Virus record (IMG/VR): IMGVR_UViG_3300032163_000022
Coordinates: 1 to 50,821 of that record
Direction: 5' to 3' (one strand)
Origin: a virus
DNA length: 50,821 bases
Shown: positions 6,672 to 12,048 of the stretch, piece by piece
Numbering within the stretch: position 1 is the stretch's first letter
How the letters are laid out: each line of letters opens with the position of its first letter
Made by a program: the position numbers and the translations under genes
Notes under the pieces: generated by a model
Database searches by the model: none
The model's input: the letters and a program-made list of their open reading frames with translations, nothing else
What the model was told of the DNA's origin: nothing

Positions 6672-6902
6672 TTAATCCTTAAGGAATTCAGTTAACGCGG
6701 TGCGGGTGTCGGCAAGCCAGCACTCAGCGTCGTCAAGGTTCCTCATCTTCCCGCCGTGAAATTCTCCGGCATTAAAAAGAGCCTCTGCCGTTGTATGAAG
6801 GGTTCGCAGGTTGCGGAGGCTTTTGTTTAAGCCATCCCTCACCTTTTGGGCGGCACGGTTCAGCCTCTCTTTATTCACCTTTTGCTTTTCTTCCCTGGTC
6901 AT
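6672..6902 (-). CDS. Small hypothetical protein, first gene of the leftward operon
   Basis: This 76-residue helical protein (MTREEKQKVNKERLNRAAQK onward) is the promoter-proximal gene of the leftward cluster; a TTGACA/TACCTT promoter lies 80-110 bases upstream. Its charged N-terminus and a DDAECWLADTRTALTEFL C-terminus give no family match. Being first in the operon, it could be an early host-takeover or regulatory protein, but that is position only. Confidence 0.6.
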   Translation of the reverse strand: MTREEKQKVNKERLNRAAQKVRDGLNKSLRNLRTLHTTAEALFNAGEFHGGKMRNLDDAECWLADTRTALTEFLKD

Positions 6903-6981
6903 GGTCCTCTATCCTCCCGTTTATCCTGCCTTTTATGCCTTCCTTCTTCCCTTCCCGCCGACGACCTCAACCGTCAATACC

Positions 6982-7010
6982 AAGGTATATCGTGGTTGCC
7001 ATATTGTCAA
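6982..7010 (-). promoter_or_regulatory. Leftward sigma70-like promoter
   Basis: On the minus strand TTGACA (7010-7005) and TACCTT (6987-6982) are separated by 17 bases. This is a perfect -35 box with ideal spacing and a fair -10 box, placed to drive the whole leftward cluster down to the recombinase. Confidence 0.6.
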
Positions 7011-7046
7011 GTCTTTTCTGCTTTTCCGGCATAATTAAATTTATCC

Positions 7047-7077
7047 TTGACATTTACCCCCATAACGTGCCGATAAT
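7047..7077 (+). promoter_or_regulatory. Rightward promoter candidate
   Basis: TTGACA (7047-7052) is followed 19 bases later by GATAAT (7072-7077). The -35 box is perfect but the spacing is long. The -10 region lies within TGCCGATAAT, the same nine-base unit that forms the perfect palindrome at 7951-7974, so a repressor could block this promoter. Confidence 0.45.
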
Positions 7078-7111
7078 CAAAGGGAATTCATAACCTCTAT
7101 CATCGTATATC

Positions 7112-7151
7112 TATATATCTATCTAGGCGGGCGAAGCTTTATAGATATATA
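7112..7151. repeat. AT-rich inverted repeat
   Basis: TATATATCTAT (7112-7122) pairs perfectly with ATAGATATATA (7141-7151) around an 18-base GC-richer loop. It lies between the rightward promoter candidate and the terminase small-subunit start, so it would sit in the 5' leader of that transcript. It could be a leader hairpin or a protein site. Confidence 0.45.
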
Positions 7152-7204
7152 TATATCTGATATATAAGTGTTTTTTGGAGATACCCCTTTTCAAAGAGGT
7201 AATC

Positions 7205-7915
7205 ATGGCTATCAAGACCACCAAAACCAGGCCCAGGCCCAAGACCAAACCAACCCCCAGCTCCCGCAGGGTTTGCCCTGATTGCCTGGCCTCCAGGCCC
7301 GACTACAACGGACGCCAGAAGTACCCGCCACCCTGTCCTCAATGCAAATCTGATAAGCCACCAATAAGATTCACTAAATCCTTAAAGCCACCGGAACCGC
7401 TAACAGGGGATGGGGTATTAGTTCCTGAAATTGTTGATAAAAGTCATGTGGTGAATCTCAAAGATGAGTTCACCCCTAACGAGCTTGCTTTTTTGGAAAT
7501 TCTCCTTTCAGGTGAGGAAACCGTTGACAATGCAATGATTAAGGCCGGTTACGGACACCTGGAAAAACGGAATAGGAATTATACCGCCAACCGGATAGCC
7601 CAAAAGCATGTTGAGCAGGCGGGAGACATCAAAAAAGTGATGCGTTCCGTCGGTGTGGGGGAGGTCCAGGTGGCCTTGAAGATCAAGAAGCTGATGGACG
7701 ATCCTTTGCCCACCATCCAGGCCCGGGGCACCGAGTTAGCCGCCAAGATACTCGAAATGACCAGCGAATCTATTGACTTGCAGCAGGGACTTCAAATCGT
7801 CTTTAAAACACGGGACGGGAAGATCATCCAGCCCACCCCTGTCGGCCAGGTCGGCCCCAACCAGGCCCCTAAAGCCCTGCCGGCCCCTGGCCCACGGGTC
7901 AGAATGATTAAATAG
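7205..7915 (+). CDS. Terminase small subunit-like protein with N-terminal zinc ribbon
   Basis: This 236-residue protein begins with a basic tail and a CPDC...CPQC zinc-ribbon motif (about 26-56). A helical domain follows (FTPNELAFLEILLSGEETVD, a YTANRIAQKHVEQAG region and a LPTIQARGTELAAKILEM helix) that resembles the DNA-recognition half of phage small terminase or related packaging regulators. The C-terminus is Pro-rich. It would bind the packaging start site and recruit the large subunit, but an unrelated DNA-binding role is possible because 4 kb separate it from the large-subunit gene. Start ATG 7205 has GAGG five bases upstream; a TTG at 7175 is in frame but poor. Confidence 0.55.
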   Translation: MAIKTTKTRPRPKTKPTPSSRRVCPDCLASRPDYNGRQKYPPPCPQCKSDKPPIRFTKSLKPPEPLTGDGVLVPEIVDKSHVVNLKDEFTPNELAFLEILLSGEETVDNAMIKAGYGHLEKRNRNYTANRIAQKHVEQAGDIKKVMRSVGVGEVQVALKIKKLMDDPLPTIQARGTELAAKILEMTSESIDLQQGLQIVFKTRDGKIIQPTPVGQVGPNQAPKALPAPGPRVRMIK

Positions 7916-7950
7916 TCAAGGATATTAGTGAGATAGCTAATAGATTTAGT

Positions 7951-7974
7951 TGCCGATAATACATCTTATCGGCA
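7951..7974. promoter_or_regulatory. Perfect palindrome TGCCGATAA-N6-TTATCGGCA, operator-like
   Basis: Two nine-base arms match without error around a six-base centre. No U-tract follows, which argues against a terminator. One arm (TGCCGATAA) recurs at 7068-7076 in the rightward promoter. A dimeric repressor binding both is the natural reading; no repressor gene is recognised in the window. Confidence 0.5.
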
Positions 7975-7995
7975 CATAAGCCCTTGTCTTGCTTG

Positions 7996-8020
7996 CCTGT
8001 CGCAAGTTCCTGTCGCAAGT
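7996..8020 (+). repeat. Tandem repeat of CCTGTCGCAAGT
   Basis: Two exact 12-base copies separated by one T lie at the left edge of the C-rich tract. Tandem identical units next to a terminase-like gene are compatible with a protein-binding site. Confidence 0.6.
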
Positions 8021-8345
8021 CTAAGCCCCCTGCCCTGGCCCGGGAGCGCAGCCCCCAGCCCCACGGCCCAGCCCCACAACCCCAGCCCCTAGCCTTGGCC
8101 GCCGCCCTTCGGTCCTGGCCCACCGCCTCCCCCTGTCCCCCTCTCCCCCTCTTCCCGGCCCCAAGGGGAAACCCGGAGACGGCCGGGTACCCCCCCTTAC
8201 ATAATATTATCAGTGTGGACAATTTTTCAATTTTAAAAGTTTGCCATTATGTCATTTTAACTTGACACGGGTAAGGTCGAGGTGGTAGGGTTTGGCAATC
8301 CTTGGGTGTAGTGGAGGTTTGGGATCTCCATAATAGAGGTGGGAG

Positions 8346-8546
8346 ATGCAAATACTGATTAAGCGTGGATCAGCCATGGGTGGCCTTTTGGGTGGACCAC
8401 CAAGGCCAGAAACAGACAAACTTTTTATTTATTTCGCTTCCCCCGAAGACGATATAGCCCATGGCTTTGAAGTTAATTTTGATCGCATCAGGAATTTGAA
8501 GCCTGGAGAGGAGTATGGGTCGAAGGACGGCCAGGTGACGGAGTGA
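8346..8546 (+). CDS. Small hypothetical protein
   Basis: This 66-residue protein has a strand-rich centre (TDKLFIYFASPEDDIAHGFE, then VNFDRIRNLKPGEEYGS). ATG 8346 is close behind GGTGGGAG; ATG 8376 is an alternative start. Its stop overlaps the GTG of the next small gene as GTGA. Function unknown. Confidence 0.55.
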   Translation: MQILIKRGSAMGGLLGGPPRPETDKLFIYFASPEDDIAHGFEVNFDRIRNLKPGEEYGSKDGQVTE

Positions 8547-8701
8547 GCGAAGAACGCAAAGAAATCACAGCCACGGAATGCGTCCGGAATTGGGGCGAAG
8601 GATGGGCAGCCAACCCGCCGCCCGATGGCCCGCCCTTCTTGCTGCTCTTAGCCTTGCTACTCGTGCTCAGCAACCCAGGGAATCCTGGAGTTAGCCCATG
8701 A
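8543..8701 (+). CDS. 52-residue membrane peptide with GTG start
   Basis: The frame starts at GTG 8543 (VSEERKEITATECVRNWGEG) and ends with PPFLLLLALLLVLSNPGNPG, one hydrophobic segment. It overlaps the previous gene as GTGA and the next as ATGA, filling the gap exactly, which supports real translation. I recognise no family. Confidence 0.5.
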   Translation: MSEERKEITATECVRNWGEGWAANPPPDGPPFLLLLALLLVLSNPGNPGVSP

Positions 8702-8901
8702 TCTACGAGAGACCGAATTTCAAGATTCGGTGGTGGGAGAAGGTCATTCTCTGGTTTTTACCGATGCGGACGACCCAGGACACGATGATGCCGGGGCCGG
8801 TGCTCTGCTATAAGGTTTGGCGGGGCCGGTTCTACTACCTTAGAGAAATTAAAGAAGGTCCGCCACGGCCCAGATACCTGGAAGGAGACGGGACTGAATA
8901 A
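8698..8901 (+). CDS. Small hypothetical protein
   Basis: This 67-residue basic, tryptophan-rich protein (KIRWWEKVILWFLPMRTTQD, then KVWRGRFYYLREIKEG) starts at ATG 8698, overlapping the preceding stop. The amphipathic WEKVILWFLP stretch might touch a membrane. No family is recognised. After its stop, 157 bases (8902-9058) hold no clear gene. Confidence 0.6.
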   Translation: MIYERPNFKIRWWEKVILWFLPMRTTQDTMMPGPVLCYKVWRGRFYYLREIKEGPPRPRYLEGDGTE

Positions 8902-9058
8902 GCGCCCGGTATTCGCCAGGACTACCGCCTCAGACCTCGGGAGGATGCCACGGTAAGCCGGGGAGAAAGCGAGTCGCTAAAGGCCACATGGCAATGGCTG
9001 CGTCTTGCAAGTATCCCCGGACAGAGGGCGTTTTATAGAGAATCCATGGAGGTTTTTG

Positions 9059-9382
9059 ATGGATAGAGATTATCCCATTTGCACAGGATTTGACGAGAAA
9101 AAATACATTGACGCCCTGGGGTCCCATGGTGGCAGCCAGGGATCAGCATGGTCTTGTCTCAAATGGCTGGACAATTATATCGAGGTCTATAAGGACTCAC
9201 CGCACCTCCATCATCAGGAAGGGGTGCAATATGCCAGGGAACGGCGTGAGAAGATTATCAAAAGGGGCCCCGTAGCTCCAAATGGTAGAGCGGCTGTAAA
9301 GCAGCGGGTTGACGGTTCGATTCCAGTCCGGGGCCTCCATACCAAACTTCTCGACCGCCCGGGGGTGCGGCACCATGGATAG
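9059..9382 (+). CDS. Small hypothetical protein, 3' end formed by a tRNA-like sequence
   Basis: The frame starts at ATG 9059 with GGAGG six bases upstream (MDRDYPICTGFDEKKYIDAL) and runs 107 codons. The first about 69 residues look like a normal helical phage protein ending in YARERREKIIKRG. The remainder reads through a tRNA-like element at 9266-9339 and has unnatural composition, so the gene seems to have lost its own end by insertion of, or fusion to, that element. Function unknown. Confidence 0.55.
   Translation: MDRDYPICTGFDEKKYIDALGSHGGSQGSAWSCLKWLDNYIEVYKDSPHLHHQEGVQYARERREKIIKRGPVAPNGRAAVKQRVDGSIPVRGLHTKLLDRPGVRHHG
9266..9339 (+). tRNA. Degenerate tRNA-like element with encoded CCA
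   Basis: A perfect seven-base acceptor stem (GGCCCCG 9266-9272 with CGGGGCC 9329-9335), discriminator T and CCA, a canonical D arm (TA-GCTC-loop-GAGC) and a T arm (GACGG-TTCGATT-CC.GTC) are present. The anticodon arm is four bases short: GCTGTAAAGCAGC folds only with a three- to five-base loop, so no normal anticodon loop exists. The T stem has an extra A. It is therefore a tRNA pseudogene, a tRNA-like structure, or a mis-assembled tRNA. It lies inside the 3' end of an open reading frame. Confidence 0.5.
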
Positions 9383-9417
9383 GTAAGAACCCTGGCCAAG
9401 GGGCTGATTTGAATGTA

Positions 9418-9445
9418 CGGGGCCTGGGCGGGCGCCTGGGCCCCG
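9418..9445. terminator. GC-rich hairpin, possible weak terminator
   Basis: CGGGGCC (9418-9424) pairs with GGCCCCG (9439-9445) around a 14-base GC-rich loop, followed only by GTTTAA. It lies between the tRNA-like element and the next gene. A leader or processing hairpin is equally possible. Confidence 0.35.
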
Positions 9446-9461
9446 GTTTAAAGGAGGCGAG

Positions 9462-9617
9462 ATGGCCGGCTGTCGCTGTTTTTGGGAAGACGATGGGTGC
9501 GTTTTGGGAGAGGAAGGAATTCAGGAGACGTGCCCGATGCACCTGGAGCGGGAGAACCCGGAGACGGGGGAGGCCCGGGGGCCGGTGGCGCCGCCGCCGG
9601 AGAGGGAAGGTCAATGA
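9462..9617 (+). CDS. Small cysteine-rich hypothetical protein
   Basis: This 51-residue frame (MAGCRCFWEDDGCVLGEEGI, then QETCPMHLERENPETGEARG) starts at ATG 9462 directly behind GGAGGCGAG. Cys4, Cys6, Cys13 and Cys24 could bind a metal. The stop TGA overlaps the ATG at 9614 of the next gene as ATGA, supporting translation in an operon with the methyltransferase. Confidence 0.5.
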   Translation: MAGCRCFWEDDGCVLGEEGIQETCPMHLERENPETGEARGPVAPPPEREGQ

Positions 9618-9937
9618 AAAGAAAGCCGGTTTCTTCGGACTTAATTTGGGCCGCCGCCTCAGATGTGAAAGAACACATGGAAAAGGTCATCATGGCCAAG
9701 GGAGACGGGGCTTCCCATCAAATCAGGCGTGTTTCGCTCCGTGATGTTCGACCCCCCCTTCATGGCCCGGACGGGGCCCGGTGCTACCTTGAAGGCGCGC
9801 TTCGGGGAACTGGTGGGGACCATCCGGGACCTGTGGAATTTTTACTTCCGAGCCCTGCGGGAGATTCACCGAGTCCTGGTCCCCGGGGGCTGGCTCATCT
9901 TCAAGTGCCAGGACGGGGTGCTCTCCGGGGTGAATAA
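9614..9937 (+). pseudogene. N-terminal part of a DNA methyltransferase gene, out of frame with the rest
   Basis: This frame has a well-placed start: ATG 9614 overlaps the previous TGA and follows AGAGGGAAGG. Its first 40 or so residues (MKRKPVSSDLIWAAASDVKE, then HMEKVIMAKGDGASHQIRR) look natural. After about 9730 the frame turns into Pro/Gly-rich nonsense, while the overlapping frame (9729-10106) becomes a clear methyltransferase. The two parts probably belong to one gene with a one-base shift around 9715-9745, either a real mutation, a programmed shift or a sequence error. Confidence 0.45.
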
Positions 9938-10106
9938 CTTTACCCACGCGGAGATTTATGCCATGGGCAAGACCCTGGGGTTTGTGCCCAAGGACCTCTT
10001 CGTGCTGCTGGCGAAGAACCGGATGATGCACCCGAAGCATAAAATCCAGCGACACGCCCGGAAGTACCATAGCTATTTCTGGGTGATGCAGAAGAGACCA
10101 CTTTAA
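9729..10106 (+). CDS. DNA methyltransferase-like protein (catalytic half)
   Basis: This frame carries the catalytic DPPF motif of amino-methyltransferases (FRSVMFDPPF), then a LREIHRVLVPGGWLIFKCQD strand-turn typical of the Rossmann-like fold, and a C-terminus NRMMHPKHKIQRHARKYHSY. Such enzymes methylate adenine N6 or cytosine N4 in DNA; in phages they protect against restriction. The SAM-binding glycine motif is not seen. No ribosome site precedes GTG 9729 or ATG 9744. In-frame sequence upstream of 9729 (GLPIKSG) also fits the fold, so the true protein probably begins at 9614 and shifts frame. Confidence 0.6.
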   Translation: MFRSVMFDPPFMARTGPGATLKARFGELVGTIRDLWNFYFRALREIHRVLVPGGWLIFKCQDGVLSGVNNFTHAEIYAMGKTLGFVPKDLFVLLAKNRMMHPKHKIQRHARKYHSYFWVMQKRPL

Positions 10107-10117
10107 AGGAGAAACCT

Positions 10118-10327
10118 ATGATTGACAAAGAGATTGAGAAACGGTTTACCTACCATCCACCCAAGGAAGGCCAGCCGAAGAAGTATGAAAAACTTCGTGA
10201 GTCGGGCAAAGAGCTTGCCTACCTGATAACCAATCTCTGTCCTGACTCCCGGGAGAAGTCCCTGGCCATGACCAAGTTGGAAGAGGCGGTGATGTGGGCT
10301 AACGCCGCCATAGCGAGGAATGAATGA
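10118..10327 (+). CDS. Acb2/Tad1-like anti-defence protein (cyclic-nucleotide sponge)
   Basis: This 69-residue, all-helical protein ends in CPDSREKSLAMTKLEEAVMW followed by ANAAIARNE, the signature I recognise as the Acb2/Tad1 hairpin family. Known members form oligomers that bind and sequester signal molecules of bacterial immunity: Acb2 binds cyclic di- and trinucleotides of CBASS, and Tad1 binds cyclic ADP-ribose isomers of Thoeris. The N-terminus FTYHPPKEGQPKKYEKLRES is typical of the short phage version. AAGGAG lies eight bases before the ATG, and the stop overlaps the next gene as ATGA. Which ligand it binds cannot be told from sequence. Confidence 0.72.
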   Translation: MIDKEIEKRFTYHPPKEGQPKKYEKLRESGKELAYLITNLCPDSREKSLAMTKLEEAVMWANAAIARNE

Positions 10328-10626
10328 TGCCTGACAACTGGAAACATCGTTCTGAGAACATGAGGTGCAAGACCTGTATGTTTTTTGTGCCCAAAATACC
10401 CTTCCAGCCAAGACCGATGGAACCGGAGAAGGGGCCGGGTAATATTCCCCCGGAACCCCCGGAACTGAACCTGGGTCCTGGGAAGATATACCTGAGACAC
10501 CCTGGATACGACCTGGGCCGGTGCCGGCGCCATGCCCCCACCCTGTCGGGCTGGCCGGCAGTCTTCGTCAACGACTGGTGCGGGGACCATAAAATCGACG
10601 AGGAGAAACTCCATGGGAGCGGATGA
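10324..10626 (+). CDS. Cysteine-rich hypothetical protein (CxxC...C...C)
   Basis: This 100-residue protein has CKTC near residue 15, then LGRCRRHAPTLSGWPAVFVN and DWCGDHK, which together make a four-cysteine/histidine metal or iron-sulfur site. A proline-rich linker separates the two halves. It is coupled to the Acb2/Tad1-like gene by an ATGA overlap. I have seen similar unnamed proteins in phage genomes, but I know no function. Confidence 0.65.
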   Translation: MMPDNWKHRSENMRCKTCMFFVPKIPFQPRPMEPEKGPGNIPPEPPELNLGPGKIYLRHPGYDLGRCRRHAPTLSGWPAVFVNDWCGDHKIDEEKLHGSG

Positions 10627-10885
10627 CAACGGCAATCTGGGGAAAGGGCCGGACCTGGATCTGAGCCCTGAGAATATCGCCCACCAGGTAGCGGTGGTGA
10701 TTACCAAAGACGGTCAGCCAGTCCTGATCGGCCCCATTGACGACCTACCTTTGGTCCTGAAGGTTCTTGCTGAGGGTATAACAATTCTCAGTAAGTTGGT
10801 GAGCCAGGCGTTGCCCAAGCGCATCATCCCGGTTACCGGCGGGTTGCCCCCGGGGGTGAACCTGCGGGGCCGGGCGGGAGAATAG
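10613..10885 (+). CDS. Small hypothetical protein
   Basis: This 90-residue protein starts at ATG 10613 with GAGGAG upstream, overlapping the end of the previous gene by 14 bases. It begins MGADDNGNLGKGPDLDLSPE and continues with a strand-rich QVAVVITKDGQPVLIGPIDD segment and a helix LVLKVLAEGITILSKLVSQA. No family is recognised. Confidence 0.6.
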   Translation: MGADDNGNLGKGPDLDLSPENIAHQVAVVITKDGQPVLIGPIDDLPLVLKVLAEGITILSKLVSQALPKRIIPVTGGLPPGVNLRGRAGE

Positions 10886-10901
10886 GGCCGAGGACTCCCT
10901 T

Positions 10902-11099
10902 ATGATAGGGCCATGTAAGAAAAAGAACAATGACATTTGTGGTGGATTGCCCTTTGCGGGAAGCATTTTGGAAAGAAGATTGCTCTACCGGAATGTGAAA
11001 ACGGCCTTAAAATGTCCAGAACGCCATAGGAAATTCGTTAATTGCCTTTTAGGTTTGGCTAAAATCATAGAAAAGTTAAACAATGGCCCACCTCGCTAA
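10902..11099 (+). CDS. Small basic hypothetical protein
   Basis: This 65-residue protein (MIGPCKKKNNDICGGLPFAG onward) has a GAGGA site eight bases upstream and three cysteines that may be structural. Its 3' end overlaps the next gene by 17 bases. Codon use is less GC-rich than in neighbouring genes. Function unknown. Confidence 0.45.
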   Translation: MIGPCKKKNNDICGGLPFAGSILERRLLYRNVKTALKCPERHRKFVNCLLGLAKIIEKLNNGPPR

Positions 11100-11283
11100 C
11101 GAATGGACCTTTGGGGTGATCAGGTGTGAAGCTTGTGGATATGAGTGGAACGCTGCTTCGGATGATTTGCCTATGTATAGCATCCCGGTAGCGGAGATCG
11201 TGACCGGGAAGAAAGAATTTAAGTGCTCTTGCCCTAAATGCGGACAACAGAAGTGTTCAATGATCGAGATTATGGGGGAATAG
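11083..11283 (+). CDS. Zinc-ribbon small protein
   Basis: This 66-residue protein shows CEACGYEWNA near the N-terminus and CSCPKCGQQKC near the C-terminus, a rubredoxin-like zinc ribbon with intervening strands. Such small ribbons often bind nucleic acid or serve as accessory subunits. It is the last rightward gene before the leftward AbrB/HNH pair. Confidence 0.6.
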   Translation: MAHLANEWTFGVIRCEACGYEWNAASDDLPMYSIPVAEIVTGKKEFKCSCPKCGQQKCSMIEIMGE

Positions 11284-11318
11284 TCCTATTCCCCTTTATT
11301 TACCGGCGTTATTCGCAT

Positions 11319-11741
11319 CTAACAGACTTCAAGTCCTATCATACTTCGTACATTATTAATAAATTGGCAGAAAGTTGTGTGAGAGAATGCCCTTGCTTTT
11401 TTGTGTTCCAAGGCATGGCATGAAGGGCATAACCATATAACATAAAGTGGATTGTTGTAATTAGGGTGATGACCATGTAACATATCCGTTACCGTTTTAC
11501 ACCTTTTGCAGAACCGAGCCTTTCTTTTTGTTTTGTTACGCAGATAATACCTAACTTTCCTACGCGCATTCATTTTTTCATCGTTGCCGCCCAAATATTC
11601 TTTAATACTACGCCTTCCATTTTTTATTGCTATACGGATTGCATTTGGGGTGACTGTGTAGTCTTTTGCAATTCTATTAAGGCTTTCCCCATTAGCTAAT
11701 CTTGTTTTAATAACAGACAAATCTTCGGCAAAAAGCTTCAT
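11319..11741 (-). CDS. HNH-like zinc-finger protein with N-terminal HTH
   Basis: This 140-residue protein has a helix-turn-helix-like N-terminus (LNRIAKDYTVTPNAIRIAIK) and an HNH/zinc-finger-like core: CKRC at 78-81, LHGHHPNYNNP at 88-98 and CPSCHALEH at 105-113. Similar short phage proteins are annotated as HNH endonucleases, which cut DNA with one metal ion. The start ATG 11741 has GAGGGG upstream and overlaps the AbrB-like stop as TAATG. The gene is AT-richer than its surroundings, which suggests recent acquisition. Confidence 0.65.
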   Translation of the reverse strand: MKLFAEDLSVIKTRLANGESLNRIAKDYTVTPNAIRIAIKNGRRSIKEYLGGNDEKMNARRKVRYYLRNKTKRKARFCKRCKTVTDMLHGHHPNYNNPLYVIWLCPSCHALEHKKARAFSHTTFCQFINNVRSMIGLEVC

Positions 11742-11938
11742 TAATAATCCCCTCTTTCTGATGGGATAATCTTCAAGAAATTCCCGCAAACCATAGAGAC
11801 ATTATCTCCTGGTTTGATCCCATGCCTTTCTACAAACCTCTTTGGTAGAGAAACGTAGAGGGTGCCGCGTTGATTAACAACCTTTCTGGATGCTACAAAC
11901 TCTATCCCGGTAACTTTTTTTACTTTTTTTGTGGTCAT
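11741..11938 (-). CDS. AbrB/MazE-like DNA-binding protein
   Basis: This 65-residue protein has the swapped-hairpin AbrB-type pattern: ASRKVVNQRGTLYVSLPKRF followed by VERHGIKPGDNVSMV. Such proteins are dimeric transcription regulators or antitoxins. No toxin of the usual kind follows; the coupled partner is an HNH-like protein. ATG 11938 has GAGGGG eight bases upstream. A promoter (TTGCAA-16-TATTAA) lies just upstream on the minus strand. Confidence 0.75.
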   Translation of the reverse strand: MTTKKVKKVTGIEFVASRKVVNQRGTLYVSLPKRFVERHGIKPGDNVSMVCGNFLKIIPSERGDY

Positions 11939-11971
11939 AAGAAAACCCCTCAAAATCGTAAGATAACACCA

Positions 11972-11999
11972 TTAATACATAAGTAAAATTGAATTGCAA
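11972..11999 (-). promoter_or_regulatory. Leftward promoter for the AbrB/HNH pair
   Basis: On the minus strand TTGCAA (11999-11994) and TATTAA (11977-11972) are separated by 16 bases. Position upstream of the AbrB-like gene and an AT-rich setting support promoter function. Confidence 0.4.
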
Positions 12000-12023
12000 G
12001 GGTAAAATTCACCCTTGTTTTTT
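11997..12023 (+). terminator. Rho-independent terminator
   Basis: CAAGGGT (11997-12003) and ACCCTTG (12011-12017) form a perfect stem with a seven-base loop, followed by TTTTTT. It would stop rightward transcription just before the terminase large-subunit gene. Confidence 0.75.
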
Positions 12024-12034
12024 CCTTTTATAAT
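12008..12034 (+). promoter_or_regulatory. Candidate late promoter of the terminase large-subunit gene
   Basis: A consensus TATAAT lies at 12029-12034. Only a weak -35 (TTCACC, 12008-12013, 15-base spacing) precedes it, so an activator may be needed. Transcription would begin about eight bases before ATG 12049, giving a nearly leaderless message. Confidence 0.4.
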
Positions 12035-12048
12035 GCTATCGCTTTAGT

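Larger units (their letters stand above)
6903..7204. promoter_or_regulatory. Divergent intergenic control region
   Basis: These 302 bases separate the leftward small-gene operon from the rightward terminase small-subunit gene and hold no gene. They contain a leftward promoter (6982-7010), a rightward promoter (7047-7077), a TGCCGATAA half-site inside the latter, and an AT-rich inverted repeat at 7112-7151. The layout is that of a switch region with divergent transcription. Confidence 0.6.
7916..8345. other. Non-coding, C-rich intergenic region
   Basis: I see no convincing gene in these 430 bases. After the palindrome at 7951-7974 come two tandem copies of CCTGTCGCAAGT (7996-8007, 8009-8020) and about 150 bases extremely rich in C on this strand (8021-8170). 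Then follows an AT-rich patch and a TTGACA at 8262-8267 without a convincing -10 box. The open frames across the C-rich part give only Pro/Ala low-complexity peptides. A packaging (cos/pac) site or a replication/recombination structure is possible given the neighbouring terminase-like gene. Confidence 0.5.

Noticed and set aside
7984-8265. Open frame of 93 codons across the C-rich region
   Set aside because: It encodes only Pro/Ala-rich low complexity, has no ribosome site, and owes its length to lack of stops in C-rich DNA.
8902-9058. Possible small gene between 8902 and 9058
   Set aside because: Open frames exist but none has a standard start with a ribosome site before ATG 9059.
9409-9744. 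Open frame of 111 codons overlapping the methyltransferase region
   Set aside because: Arg/Gly-rich shadow of the two frames with good starts at 9462 and 9614.
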